From contig JAMXBB010000002.1 of assembly GCA_024138015.1 (NCBI GenBank), positions 6,481,890-6,545,889 on the forward strand: 64,000 nt of DNA, given 5' to 3'. This DNA comes from Lumnitzera littorea (taxonomy: Eukaryota; Streptophyta; Magnoliopsida; Myrtales; Combretaceae). Positions 23,950 through 37,185 of this stretch are shown piece after piece (position 1 is the first letter of the stretch; each line of letters begins with the position of its first letter). The notes below the pieces were generated by a model. It was not told the origin of the DNA, searched no databases, and worked only from the letters and a program-made list of their open reading frames with translations. The position numbers and the translations under genes are program-made.

Positions 23950-25460
23950 TTCATCGGCTATTAAGTGGTCAATGTGGCCTTTACGAATAAGGCCTTTGAC
24001 CACATTCTTAAGGTGACGTCATTCATCTGTATTGTGGTCATATGCTCTGTAGTAGTTGTAGTACTTGCCTAAGTTGGCTACTTGTAGCGTTTTGTGAACA
24101 TTAGGTGCTCCTAAGAGCTGTTGCTTGACTTCATACATAATTTCCCCAAGGGGTTTGCTAAAGGATGTATAGGAGGGATGGTCCTGGAATTTCTATTGGT
24201 TCTTATCCTGTCTATCTTTCTACAAAGGCTGTGGTTTGGGGTCGCGAGGCCTTAAGTGATCTTTCATTGATCCCCAAGTGTTGGTATATTTTAAAGCGTG
24301 CCTTGATGGCATCTTCTTGGGCCACTTACTTCTCTGCTACTTGCATAAACTTGTTTAGGGAATTGGGCTTGTTTAATGAAACCGAGTCAAACAGTCTTCT
24401 TGTCAGGTCAATTCCGGTCATGAAGGCTTATAAGGCTATTCCGATGTTGGCTTTAGACACTTATTGCTTTATGCAATTAAAGTGCTCACTCTATCTGTAC
24501 AGGGTCTCGTTTGGTTACTATCTTACATTGTAGAGTAAAGAGGAATCTTTCTTAGGTACCTTGAAGCTTAACAAATGTTGCTGGAATTTCCCCCTTAGTT
24601 CATTAAATGACATAATAAAGCCATCAAGTAGGGTATTGAACTAGAGTAAGTAACTTTAGCCAATGTGCTAGGGAAGGCCTTGCACATGATTGTGTTGGAA
24701 AAGTTGTATAGGCTCATCATCGTTCTGAAGTAAACAAGGTAATCGTCTAGGTTGGCAGTTTTGTCATGAGTATTGAGGTGTAGGAGTCTCGTACATATGG
24801 GCAGTGTTTCCTCAAGGATAAAGAGGACAAAGGGACACTTTGTTATTGTAAAGCATGATGTACAGGTAGATAAATTTACCTTCTTTTGGTCACGTATACT
24901 GGAGGTACGATGGATGTGCTTGTGTAGCTCTACAATGTTCATGTCTTGAAAAGTTTTTTATGATTGTTTTAGAGTTAAGTCGTCGAGCGGCCTGCATGTG
25001 GTTGTACGCTTACCTTGTGTATGCATTTTTTTGCAACTACGATTCAGCCAGTCGTGTAAGTTCGAAGGGGCCTATTGGTTGTGCTTGATTTGATCGCGTA
25101 AATGTGCTAGGCATATAGTTCTTAAGTTGCAGTTTCTATTTGATTCTATAAAGGAATTGACAGTGGCCTTCTCTTTAGGGCATTTTTTCCACTATACTTT
25201 TGAGTATTCCAATGTCCTTACATAAGATGGCATTGGCCTCTTGTCTCTTTTTGTTTTCTTCTATCATTTGTTGGATAAGAAGCCTAAGCTATTGAACCTC
25301 TACAATTTCACCTTCCGGAAGTGGTGGCATTTCTATATGGCATGGTAGAGGCTTTGTATTGTCCTCTTGTGGCTGTAATGTGTTAGCATTGCTTAAGTTT
25401 GAAGCTTGAAGGTTATTGTTTTTGCTTATAGCCACTGTATGGGTGGTGATCAAAAGTAGT
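23950..25460 (-). pseudogene. gag of gypsy element 2 (broken)
   Basis: The leader and gag start follow the primer-binding site. Gag is clearest at 24942-24595 (minus), with a NLDDYLVYFRTMMSLYNFS segment followed by the typical IMCKAFPSTL string, the core of the Retrotrans_gag domain. Near 24060-23960 a YNYYRAYDHNTDE...RHLKNVV segment corresponds to the usual zinc-knuckle-like region near the gag C-terminus. Stops and shifts separate these pieces. Plus-strand open frames here (23775-23990, 24165-24533) are antisense. Confidence 0.75.
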
Positions 25461-25468
25461 GGGCACCA
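25461..25468 (-). other. Primer-binding site of gypsy element 2
   Basis: TGGTGCCC on the minus strand, three bases after the 5' LTR end. It looks like a mutated TGGCGCCC-type site; the priming tRNA is not identified. Confidence 0.5.
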
Positions 25469-25471
25469 AAA

Positions 25472-26300
25472 TGTTAATTGTACAAGGACCAACTTTAATG
25501 GGATCAAAGATTGTAGGATAAGCCTAGGTAGAGGCCGAGCTCGATGGCATCCTTGCACTTAAGGACTTGTAATAAAGCCCCTTATGGATATGTTCACGAA
25601 GACCCTCTAACACTCTAGTTAGCAAGGAAGGCAAGGAGATAGATAGAGAAGAGATCGAGATGAGTGAGCATGGGATGTATATAAGGGGTACTCGCTGGAG
25701 TTGTATGGGTAGAGATGTCTTGAGAAGCGGTCCCTTTACCTAGTGGCCTCTTACACTATTTATAATGTAAGAAAGGTATAGTAACTTAGACACATGGAGG
25801 TCTAGAGTTCACTCATATTGGTTGGCAGCAGAGGACATGCAATGCGTGGTTGATAAGGTGGCTCTAGAGAATGGTCAACCACGACTACATTGGCAGCTAC
25901 ATTTGTGCTCCATAAGTCTAACACCCTTACAGGTTGTTGAGTATGTTAATTATACCATAGATGTCAGAGGGTAATTAATAAGCCCTAACCTGACATTGCT
26001 ACTAGAGATAAAGGAGGAGTAAGGACACTCAAAGAGCGAATGTGCGCCTACGTAAGGATTAACCAGGCTTTAGGGGAGTTTGTTGAAACCCTTATTGTTA
26101 TTGTGCCCAAGCCTATGTAAGGACGACTCAGTGCTCAGCGATTAACATGCCTGGACGATAGTTTGGCCACTTACAAAGAGTGGCCCAAGCAATTCGTGGA
26201 GCCTAAAGGGAGTGATGTACTTACCTGTGTGCTCATCTCTTAACTACTATAGGCCTTCCTGCGAGCTGGGTCTTAAGCCAACCAAAAATGGTTATTAACA
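25472..26300 (-). repeat. 5' LTR of gypsy element 2
   Basis: 829 bp with perfect 7-bp inverted tips, TGTTAAT at 25472-25478 and ATTAACA at 26294-26300. A minus-strand TATA box lies at 25757-25764. The primer-binding site follows on the low side. The outer flank is TAACT, but the partner LTR is absent from the window so no duplication can be checked. Confidence 0.7.
25757..25764 (-). promoter_or_regulatory. TATA box of the element 2 LTR
   Basis: TATAAATA on the minus strand, about 285 bp upstream of the LTR end, a normal place for U3/R. Confidence 0.45.
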
Positions 26301-29300
26301 TAACTTACCACCATTTTAGTTAAACCTGAAATCACGTTCAACATTTCATCACATGTGGATATATATAAACATGTGCAAGGCCGATTCGAATCCGTAAATC
26401 AATTCAAGTCTGCTTTGGGTAGGCCTAAATCGATCGTTGAACCATCAAACCCATCTTGACGGTTCAATCATAACAACTTGCTAGGTTGGTGAGCCATAGA
26501 ACCAATGGTTTGGCTTAACAATTCAAGGCTAGGCTAACTTCAAAAAATTAAAATAAACATATAAATAAATTATAATATAATATATACTACGTCTATATAA
26601 TGCAAACATGCTATATATATACTACATATAATATATAATATACTATATATATAATGCAAATAAGTATATTGTAATGTAATACATAATAATTAATATACTA
26701 TATATATACATACTATAATATACATATATATTATATATTATACTATATGTAATATACTATATAATATGCTATATATATAATATAATATTATGCATTTACA
26801 CTCACACGATTTAAATGAATTATTTTGAGCTAAAAAAAAATTGAATTGAGAATAAAATTTTGATTCACAAGTGATAATATAAAGTTTCAAATTTAATTGA
26901 GAAAAAAAGATGAAATTAAAAAAAAAAAACTTATGATTTAAGGCCCGCTAAATTAACCCTTAAACTGTTGATTTAAGTAAGGAGTTGGACTTAGTTTATT
27001 TCATTGTCAGCTCATGAACTGACAGTTTTGAGTTGGTTTGACCCGATGACTATATACTCTATTTCAACAGCAGTAAAACACAAGCAAATATGAGGTTGGA
27101 AAATAAATTAATATGTTTTTGAATGTCAACCGTAAAAGCCTTGGATGTATATATTGTGTTTGAATTCTTTTCACCTTTTTTTTTTTTTAGGGAAAGCGCC
27201 AATAAGAGATCTGATCGATGATGAATTTTCTAAGATAAAAAAAAAAAAAAAAATGAGTTACAAACAGACACACTTTCGTGTTGTGGATATAAAAATAATT
27301 ATATAAAATTTATAATTTTTTTAATATCTTTATTCTTATAGTATTATTGATAAAAAATGGCCACATGCAAATTTATATTGTTTTTGCATTTATCGGTCGC
27401 ATGTGCAATCATTAAAACACATGTGACTTCCAATTTCAGCATAATCACGTATAATTTCCAATTCCAATTTCAGCACTTGGATCCATCCACATCTGCTTGT
27501 TCATAAAGAGAAAGCTCGATCCTCATCGTGGTTTCGTCCTTCATGGTATCCAGCATAAGAGGTCAACAAGAAACTTTTCATTTTTTAACATACTCATGTT
27601 CTCATACAATACATAACCAATATGTGTTTCTTCTTTTGGTTTCAAAGATAAGTGCCAATGGAACGCTAATTAATGAGAATATTATGATTATATGTAATTA
27701 GATGGAATTATGAGGTAATATTTTGAGCCTTATGCCTTAATTCTGTAAATAATAATTGATTATTTTCTAATCTTCAACCGATAGTGACTATCAGTTTGTA
27801 GAGGAAAATGCCGAGTATCAAAAATCAAAATACCAAAAACAATGATGAGAGAAATAAGAAGATTTGATGCTTTGTACAAATTCTTCATGAAGGCTTCAGA
27901 AATTTTTCATGAATTAGATTGTTTTAATAATATTTTCTTTTCTTAGTATGCAAGAATGGTGAAAATGGAATAGTAATTCCAAATCTTATTCCATTTTCTA
28001 TATTTATATTGGATGCACCTATAAAAGTCGGATTAGCCCGATACCACTGATTTTGATTTAAGACGGATTTTAATCCAAGTTTTAAAGAGTTAAAATTGTA
28101 ACTTCATTCTAGCTTATTCTATTCTATTTTATTATACTTCATTTTATTCCATGACTCATTCACGCATATGAAAAGTCATATGCTATATAAAATGAAATTT
28201 ACCTTGTTATTTAGATTGTATAACAGTATAGATTTCTCACCAAGTAGGATAAACTTATTTACTAAAGAAAAAGGATAAGTCATATTAAACACAAATTCTA
28301 TAGGAAAAACAATTTGCAAAGGAAAATTCGAAGACATCATGATGTTCATAACGTTAGACCGAAAAAGAAACATTAGACCGGATATGATTGCAATACGATT
28401 TAATCGCAAAATTATTAAAAAAAAAAAAAATTGACTACTTGGAATGTCTAAACGTCGTATTTAGACCATATGTGGTCCAGTGGTTAAGAATATTTTAGTT
28501 TTGATATCAAAGGTACTGTTATTCTTTAAACATTACATTCCACCACACGAGAAAAAACTACGAAAAAGAAAATTCAAAATGGATAAAACACATTGTTTAG
28601 TTGATCCATAAATAATTTAAATGAGACATAAATGAACGATACAATAAAAGTTCTAAAATTATTTAGAATATCTAAACGATTTCATATAGATTTTGAGCAT
28701 TTTAAAATTCCATAGAAAACTTAAGGAGATATAAAACCTCCTTTTCATATAGGTTATATGTTATAGGTTTTACATGATATATTCTATCAAAGTTTTCTTA
28801 TCTTTTGTTGTTCATATCTCTATTCACCTTATGAAAATAATATCCCGAGAAAATTTAAAACAGTAAAGTAGAAATTTAGTAAGAAAGGTTTCAATAATAC
28901 TAATATATTATATCTTTATATAATTCCAGTTTGTTGAATATATACAAAAAGTTCATGCCTTGGCAAACGGCGTTAAAAAAAATTTTGAGGTGTCCCTTCT
29001 AAGCTTTAATACATTCAAAGCAACGACATATACATTTCCAGTAAAATGTTATGGAATTCGTAATATGTATTGGATCAAGAGAGGTGTCCCGAACTTAATT
29101 TAGGCTAGTTTTGGCACGTGTATTAGTTGTACTTGTTGCAAAATTTATAAATTTATAAATGTCACAAAGGGCTGTAACTTAAAAATGTACGCTATATAGT
29201 CAAATATTAATCCCTTGTTTTTTTCTCTTTTTCTGTGGCCTTATAATGTTGATGGGTCTATTTAAATATATATTCCCAAATTTTGATTCTTTGTATAGTT

Positions 29301-31210
29301 GTTTTCTTTCATTAACAATGTTTCATTTGAGAGGATTTATTATTTTATTATCTCCTTATTTCTTAAAATATCACTATTATGGTATTCACTTAAAAAGAAT
29401 CCAGATTCCTAAAAATTAGGAATCTTCATTTCTCATCACAACCTAAAAATTCCAATTTTGAGGAGAAAAGACCACCACACCAACACTATATGCAGTCCAC
29501 CACACCATCATGCACCACCACTACAGACCATTATGACAACTCACACTTTGCACCAACCATGACCAGGGCTCTAAGCAACACACCCACATCACCAATGTGT
29601 ATAGCTCCGAATATAACCTTAGACTACAATACATTGACAAAAAATTATAGTTCATGATTATAGTCTTGACAATATTCACAGCTTCAATAATTGATCAACA
29701 TTGCATAGCACACCAAGACACACAGCCTCAACACTTTCACAGCACAACCACTACAATTTTGAACCATACACTTGTAATATCTGATTTCACACACACACAC
29801 TAGCCCCATAATTGCTTAAAGAAAACAAAAGCAAATTCCTTCTTCCTTCACTTATTTTTTTATTATTTTTCTAACTACGAGACTACTACAAAATAGCTTC
29901 ATCAATACCATTAGATTCAACCTACTATTATGCTTTTATTTGTTGAAGTAAAGAGATTGACAAAAGAGGGTGATAAGGAAAAGGAGAGAGAAAGGACAAG
30001 AGATGTAGAGAAGATAGTAATAAGGAAAGAGAGAGAAAATAGAAAGGAAGTAAATGAGGTTAAGTTTGTCTTTTTAATTTTTTATTATGAGTCTATCCTT
30101 AATGTCTTTTTATTCAACTAAACAATATAATAGGCATTCCCTCCTTATTCCTTTTCTTCTCTGTTCCATTTAACGAAATAAACATACCATAAATGATTTA
30201 GCTGGATTTTGCCTACAAACCACATTATTCCTTTTTTTTATTGGTAATAAAAATGACATAATACTTAAGCATTATAAAAGAGAATAATTGCTGTAGGTTG
30301 AAAGTTGGTGTGTATGTTTATTCATTATCATCGAATATGACCCAATGAGATCAAGGTTATAGCAAGGTTAGATCATTCCTTGAAAAGAAACTCTCACTTT
30401 ATCAAAGCGAAATATCAAGTAGGTAATCTGTTTTTTCAATTAGGACCACCAAAATTCATTCATATGAGATTGTTTTAGTATATGGTCTAAAGTTCTAATC
30501 CATAACAGACACATTCTTTTATAAATTAAAGATTAAAACGTCCTTTTCAAAAAAAGTTCTTTGATAAGAATGAACAATTAGTCTCTTGATCAACATAAAA
30601 GTAAAAAACTAAGCCATTTTTCTTTTAAAAAAAAGAAAGAAAAAAATACAACCTACACCAATGATGGAGATGGAAGCAATAGTGGTGAAACATTTGGAGA
30701 CCTCTGGTGATGACACGACAAGCTTGATGTGTGGCAATGATGAAGATGGTGGATAGATGACGGCTAAGACAGTAGAGATGGTAGACAAAAGGAGACTTTA
30801 CCTACATCTCCTAGTATCTTAGGATAAATATAAAACAGTAAATGAGATTTCAACAAAACTATCCTGTCCTTACTCTAGATGTTAAGGATGACCCTTCATA
30901 TTGATTAAAATCTTAGAAATATTCTTAACAAAGATCAACTTATCATCTTATATTCTTAATCACAAACTTCTTAATCTTCCTAAGCCTAGAAGAATGATGA
31001 CTAATGCTTTACATTGAGAATTAGTAACATACGATGGTGTTAAAATAGTCTAATCTTGGTAAGATTAGTAGATGCAAGGTTATTTCAAAGTTAAATAGTA
31101 GTGACTTAGTAAGGAGGTTGTAGTAGTGGTGCACAAATTTAGGCAGAGGGTTTAGTGTGCTAAAAGTAGATTTTCTTGATTAAAAACTTTGCTTTCAAGG
31201 AATAAAGTTA
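26301..31210. other. AT-rich intergenic DNA, no gene found
   Basis: No domain-bearing reading frame was found on either strand. A strongly AT-rich stretch of TATA-like repeats occupies about 26560-26800. Poly-T and poly-A runs lie near 27176-27189 and 27235-27252. A CACCAC-rich segment (about 29468-29530) looks like LTR-leader sequence but could not be assigned. A frame at 29930-30121 is low-complexity Lys/Glu/Arg. Degenerate transposon remains are likely but not proven. Confidence 0.5.
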
Positions 31211-31579
31211 GTATGAATACCTGAACTTTTATATTTTTTTCATTTTAATACTTAAACTTTAAACTTGTTCATTTTAATACCCCAACTTTTTAAACAAGAT
31301 AAATTGATATTTTCATTATAACCGATATTATTATAAATTAATAGAGTAATAATATAAGTACATCAACTTTCATTTTATTTCTATTTTAGTGTTCAAACTT
31401 TATTTTTTGTTTCATTTTGGTACTTCAACTTTTTAAAATGAAAAAAAAATATATATTTTTTATAACAATCGTTATAACACAAAAACTAATCTATTTCATT
31501 TAAAAAGTTAGGGTACTAAAATGAATAAGATTAAAATTTAGGTACTAAAATTAAAAAAAAAAAATGAAAGTTTGGATAC
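31211..31579. mobile_element. Fold-back MITE with three related arms
   Basis: About 80-bp imperfect inverted repeats lie at 31216-31296 and 31499-31579. Both carry the phrase CATTTTAATAC/TAGTACC followed by CAACTTTTTAAA or its equivalent. Between them a third copy, in the same direction as the left arm, spans about 31356-31440. There is no coding sequence. The repeated 'ACTTT...CATTTTGGTAC' style is common in plant fold-back elements. No clear target-site duplication could be fixed. Confidence 0.65.
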
Positions 31580-32893
31580 TTCTAGTGGCTTTATCCATTG
31601 CCTTCAATGATGATAATGGTAAACTTGTAAGGTTACAACGTATTCTTGATTTATGGCTAAAGCATTCAACAAGTCACCCTATGGTATATATAAAGGAAAG
31701 AGTAATGGTGAAAAGGGGTAGGGCAATGAATAAAGGCTATGTGTATCCACAAGTGATGCTTAGTGTTAAGTATATACATGTGGCATATTCTTATGGGTGT
31801 TGATGAGTGGCAATTGCTAGGCTGATGTGTTACACCAAATGGACTTGATGACATTTCTAACATGAGAAGGGTCAAGTTAAAAGATTCTGAATGGTACAAA
31901 ATTTAAGGAACTTCATGGCCCTGCAAAATGAGGTGGCATACAACTAAGGAGATTTGGTGGACATGAAGTATCATTTTCTCATTTGTGTTAGGTGTTTAGA
32001 TGGTTCCTATTTGTCTAAGGTATTAAGATGAAGCTTGATGCAATATAAAACCATTAGTTCAAGAAGCTTGATGTAGTGCAATTTGATTGGTCTAGAATGC
32101 TTGAAGTGGCGAAAAGTATTGGTCTGGTTTGCCATCAACTCTTAACTTGTGATGTAGTAGCAACTTAATAGCTCTAAGATTTTAGGCAACACAATTATAT
32201 TAAATGCAAATTAATTAGTGAACTTTGAGTGTTTGTTTAAGCTTAGGTAAGTAAACAAGTAGGCTTTGAAGATAAGTAGTTGGACTAAGTTTTATAAGCC
32301 TTGAAGGTTCATTTTGAAGATCTATGTCTCTTATTTTCATCTAGAAAATCAACGACAAAAGTTAAGCTTCCATGCCTTAAGTTAAGTAACCGTGGTACCT
32401 AAAGCTTAGTGAATACATGGAAATCCATGTTATATATAGCACAATATCAAATAAATTACCAAACAATTTGCATGTTATGCATAAACAACCATATAAACAT
32501 CCAGACATCATTTTACAATTCAATGTAAAGCTGCAAAAGATAATTTTGCTCTAATTGTAGTTTAAGAGGATGTTTTATCCATGCATATGTGTTGGTATGA
32601 GCTTAAGCCCTAATTGTGTAGTAGGTAACCTTAACTTTGAGTCTTTAAGAAGGTTAAAGTTAAATCTACTTGTGATATAGTTCAAACTCAACCAAAACCC
32701 TATCTCAAACTTCTTTTAAGTCATTTTGCTTAAACTAAGCTATACGAAAGGGTTTTGTACTCTAGTTGTAAGTTCGATAAGACTAATTACGAGGGACAAA
32801 GTAGTTGCAAACACTATGCGAATTAAGATAATAAATCCATAACATATATTATCATAGTTGTACCGATAACTCTTATGTTAAATACACTTTTCA
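31580..32893. other. Intergenic DNA, no gene found
   Basis: Two overlapping open frames on opposite strands (31564-31803 + and 31666-31899 -) have no domain and no sign of conservation. Nothing else recognisable. Confidence 0.4.
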
Positions 32894-34188
32894 TGGTGAT
32901 TTTATAGGATTTCCCTTATTTTTTTGTTATTTTTAAAGAAATTGATACTTAATTGAGTAATTTTTTTTATTTCAAGGTTTGAACATGTTCTTAGATTGAA
33001 AAAGAAGAAAATGAATCAAATTTCACTCAATTCAAAGTTCAAATGAATAAGTTTTAAAGTTATATAACCTAGGACACAACTGTATCCTTAGGTTGTATTC
33101 GTACAATAGGAGAAAGTGGTAATTTTTTGTCAAAAAGTTATGCATCTTATGGACAAAACCATGTCCTCAGGTTCTATCCCACCCAGAATGATTTTTGCAC
33201 CTAAGGTCAATGAGTCACACAACTTGAGGACACAACCGTGTCCTAGGCTATATCTGGTGATGAAAAAAGAAACGTCTTAATATATTATATAAGGACTTGT
33301 GAGGGTTTTGTACATAACTTTGCATATTCAAAAATTGAAGAGACTTGAAGAGAAGAAGGAGGAAAAGGTGGAAGTAACACCCAACTTCAAGATTAAAGAG
33401 ATTTCTCATCGATAAAAAGAGTTTTTCATGTTTTATTTCTTGATTTTGCTACAATTTTCTTCTAATTTAATCATGATAACTTAAGATTCTTATATTTAGA
33501 ATTATGGAACCTAAGGTTTCATGTGATTATTGAATTTATTAATAATTTTCAATAAAGTTCCCATCTTTATTGATTCAATTATATGTTTTAATTGTTAATT
33601 AATATTTCTAGAATATCAATTTATGATATTATACATGATGATTGAGAAATCACATGGGTAACGAGATCTTGACACAATTGAAGAGAGTTATATGTATACT
33701 CAAAGATAAGATGTATGATTCTTCCGAAAAGTTGTTATTTTTGTGTAGAAATTCATTGTACATTAATGAAATTCTAAATTATATTACTAAGTAAAGAGAT
33801 TCTAGTAAATAATTTAAGGTTAAGATTAATATACTTGAGAAAGGTGATGATTTCAATTGTGAATCCCTTTGGTTAAAAATAATAGAAATGTAATTAGATA
33901 GATTTTTAGTGATCACATGTTAAACACTAGAAAAAATAATTCCTAAATACGTTATTTGCCTTCTTGAAGTCATTCTTAATTTTACTACTTCTTAATTACT
34001 TAGTCAAGTCTCATAATTAGATTAGTTTGTTAATTTTAGTATTTTAATTCATTCAACCCCTCACAATTTTCCAATTAGATAATAAAGCTAAGGTTATTAT
34101 TAGTAATTAAGGTCTTTGAGAGATCAACATTTGAACTTATATTCGTTATAATTTGAGTAAATTCTAGGTTACTTTCCCCCTTCCTTCA
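32894..34188 (+). mobile_element. Old gypsy-type LTR remnant (approximate borders)
   Basis: The segment has the style of Athila-like LTRs: three degenerate GGACAC...GTGTCC motifs (about 33071, 33150 and 33227), a TATATAAGG-type box near 33283, and a tail with CTTTGAGAGATCAACATTTG near 34112-34131 followed by a pyrimidine-rich end. No target-site duplication and no gag/pol were found, so the borders and assignment are inferred. Confidence 0.35.
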
Positions 34189-34504
34189 ATTGTAATTAGT
34201 TAATCTTATATATGATTTATAGCTTAAGATCGTTTAGATTATTTTATAAATATTTAACTCTTTTTTTTAAAAAAAAAAGAATCATAATTTACATCAATAG
34301 TATATTATCTATGTATATTAATGCACTAAATAATAATAATAAAGGTATTAGAATTATAATTTACATCATTAGTATTTAGTATAATACTAGGTATAGGTAA
34401 TGGGTATTAGACATAACATACTATTAATAAAATATTCTAGTACATACATATAATCATACTAGTATTATATTTATGCATACTATATTTCTTTTGTATATTA
34501 CTTT

Positions 34505-34520
34505 ACATATTTATAAGTTT
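34505..34520 (+). repeat. LINE target-site duplication, left copy
   Basis: The 16 bases ACATATTTATAAGTTT are identical to 44550-44565, which follow the LINE poly-A tail. Confidence 0.85.
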
Positions 34521-34749
34521 TTTTCCCAATTATCATATACATAACTTTTAGGGATGGAAATTGAATCTAATACTATCTCGTTTAGAAAATCCATGTTCAT
34601 ATAATTAAGATAGGACGGTCTTTTAACTCATAGTTGTAAAGAACCAAATGGTAGCTCGAAGAGGCTCTCTCCTAGGCACAACAAACCCTTTATAAGCAAT
34701 ACAAGACAAGGACAGAGAGAGCGATTTTCTCTATCAAAAGAAAAAAAGA

Positions 34750-36188
34750 TTGGCATCACAAGATAGTAAGGATATAGAGGTCACAATGGTGGATTCAACA
34801 CCACCATTCTCTATTGGAAAAGCTAGCACGTCATCTAGGAAACTCTCCTTTAGGGATACGTTTCTTACGAACATGCCTGGGGCTTATGAACACTTCTGTT
34901 TTGTGGATGAGGAAAAAACCTATGATATGGAACCAAATGAGGAAGAATTGAATAATGAAGAGGATAGTTTGAATACAAATGTGGAACATGGAGTTTGTTA
35001 TTTTAATTCCTCCCAATTAGAAATTGACATTCTTAGTACACCTTGGAAAAACACTTTTATCACAAAAATCCTTAGCCCAAATCCGACATACAAAAATTTG
35101 TTTGACAAGCTTTTAGCATTATGACAGAAAATCAATCCATTTAAATAGATTCATGCGAATATGGGCTATTACTTAATTTCCCTTGATAATGATGAAGATT
35201 ATCAATGGATGATCAAGAACAACCCCTAATTTGTAAATGGTAGATACCTTGCGTTGAAAAAATGGGTCCTTAGGTTTCGGCCAAATATAACAAAGTTTGA
35301 TAATGTAGTAACATAGGTTAGAATTTTTGGTTTGCCAGCAAAATTCTATTCTCCCTTAACTATCAAGAGATTAAAGAAAAAATTGGACTTATTTTGAGAT
35401 ATGACACATACATGGTAGGATTAGAAAGGGGGAGATCTACATGTATTTTTATTGAATTAAATATAAATAGAACTTTAAAACATACGATTGTGATAAATGA
35501 GGTTCCTTATAGTGTTCTTTATGAAGGGCTTCCAAAGGTATGTAAGTCATGTAGTAGAATATACCATAAAGATAATAAATGCCCGAGTAATGGAGCCATA
35601 ATTGTTGAGAATCAGAACTTGGTTGAGGGTAGTCAAGAGGCTAGTGAAGTTATCTTAGAAAAAGAACAAGTGCAAGCTTTGAAGGATGTAAAGGACACAT
35701 TGGCTAAGAAAGAAGGAGAGGTGGGGACTGGATGAAGGAATAGGTTAAGCATAAGGTTTAATCTAGAAGCTTTGCTAAGTAAAGGGAAGTTTGAGCCAAG
35801 TACATCTAACCTAATTAGAGGAGAGATTAAGGCTATTAGTGAATGAACTACTGTTCATTATAGAAAGAAGAACCAATGAAAAGAGAGAAACAAACTAGAA
35901 AAAGAAAATCTTTATAAAAATAGCTCTAACAAAGAGGTAGTAGTAGGTAAGGCTATAGGAAGTAGTAAAAGATTCTTTAGAAAGACATTTATGATCAAAC
36001 GAATGTGGATGTGAACCATTACATCTCTAGGAAAGAAAATAAGAATATTAAGAGTACTAAGACCTAAAAAGAAAATCCTTTTACTTTCTCTGCAATTAAG
36101 GAAGCCACAAATTTCTACAAGCAAACACACCAAAAAAAGCATTTCTCTTCCTTAAAGAAAATAGCACGTGAGAATGGTGCAAATGCTA
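34750..36188 (+). pseudogene. LINE ORF1 (nucleic-acid-binding protein), broken
   Basis: The frame starts at about 34750 and reads through a DUF4283-like domain: a segment ending FITKILSPNPTYKNLF (about 35055-35102), then DNDEDYQWMIKNNP near 35187-35228 and YLALKKWVLRFRPN near 35247-35288. A CCHC knuckle follows at about 35540-35584 (CKSCSRIYHKDNKC, C-x2-C-x4-H-x4-C). The last part is basic and Ser-rich. In live L1 elements ORF1 protein coats the RNA. The frame has a stop at 35122-35124 and later frame changes. Element C cuts it at about 36188; joining the two sides at the repeated TGCTA/TGCTG keeps one frame (GANA then GSARC). Confidence 0.75.
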
Positions 36189-36875
36189 AAAGCTTTGTTG
36201 GCCCTATAGGTTCTCTAAGACAACTTACCATAGTCGGTCGAGCATCTGGACACAAAACTTTAGGAAATCAACACCTTTTTGAGTTCCACTACCCTTTACG
36301 CGATAGTGGAAGACATCAACATCAATAGCCATAGCAAGGCACGCTTCAGGCCAATCCGTACACTGAATTAAGTGGGGAAAGGCGTTTTCATAAACTTTTT
36401 ATTGGATTTGGAGGTGTTTGTTCGATGCCGCGGTGAATGGAGGTGGCTTGGAGGCTCATATGAGGTAGTGGTTACGGCAGTGTTCAGGTGGCACTGTTAA
36501 GGGTTACTAGGCATGAGTAAGGTGATGGGACTAGGGTTAAGGAGCGTAGGGAGCTTCACTGTAGGGTTAGTTTAGAGTGGGAAGTAGCGGCGATGGTGGT
36601 TCAAGAGAGGGGAGTGCGGTAGTTAGGTTTTTCGATGGTGGTTGTTCGTAGCCAATGCTACGGGCCACAATGGAGGTTGAAAGAGATTGGGTTAGGGAGC
36701 TTAAGCTACAGGAAGTTCGGCCTTGGGGGTGATTTGGCTCGAGATCGGCTAAAGAGTGGGATTCGAAGAGATAGAGAGAGGGTTAGAGAGAGAAAGACGC
36801 CGCGAGAGAGAGAGACAAAAAGCTTAAGAGTTGATTCTGAAGCTCATGTGTGCTCATCTAAACTCCCTAAAGCTC

Positions 36876-36883
36876 CTTTTATA
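36876..36883 (-). promoter_or_regulatory. TATA box of LTR C
   Basis: TATAAAAG on the minus strand, followed by GAGCTTTAG; about 980 bp from the U3 end. Confidence 0.5.
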
Positions 36884-37185
36884 CACAAATCAATCCTAAA
36901 AACAAGGGAAAGTTTGAATTGAATTTAATGAAGAATGGCCAGAAAATCAGCTTTTTTTTCTTCCAATTTTTGGAGCTCAAATTGAATTCGTTTTTTATCG
37001 AATTTGGACACGTTATTGTGTTTGATTCAAAGTAGGCCATGTGTTCAACAAGATTAAGGCAAAAAAACTGCATGGGTATATACAAAATCAGTGCAAAAAT
37101 TGGAGCTGAAGTGAGGGGGTTGGGTGTTCTTGAGCTGAGGAAAAGGAGGAAAAAGGGGGAAAGAGAGGGAAAGTACTGATATGGC

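Larger units (their letters stand above)
16387..26300 (-). mobile_element. Ty3/gypsy retrotransposon of Tat/Athila type, element 2, truncated
   Basis: Read on the minus strand from 26300 down: 5' LTR (26300-25472), primer-binding site (25468-25461), gag, protease, E2 insertion, RT, RNase H, integrase. The gag segment around a typical IMCKAFPSTL string and the RT style (CIDYTNVNKAYPQ, MPFGLKNTGVTYQ) are those of the Tat/Athila branch in plants. The integrase is cut at 16387, where element 1's 3' LTR begins, and I do not find the missing 3' end left of 4287. The element is heavily mutated. Confidence 0.8.

Noticed and set aside
24165..24533. 122-residue plus-strand frame
   Set aside because: Antisense to the element 2 gag region.
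28461..28510. TGGTCCAGTGGTTAAGA, a possible tRNA-type SINE head
   Set aside because: No good B box at the right distance and no A-tail or target duplication could be fixed.
29930..30121. Basic, Glu/Lys/Arg-rich open frame
   Set aside because: Low-complexity GA-rich DNA; no domain.
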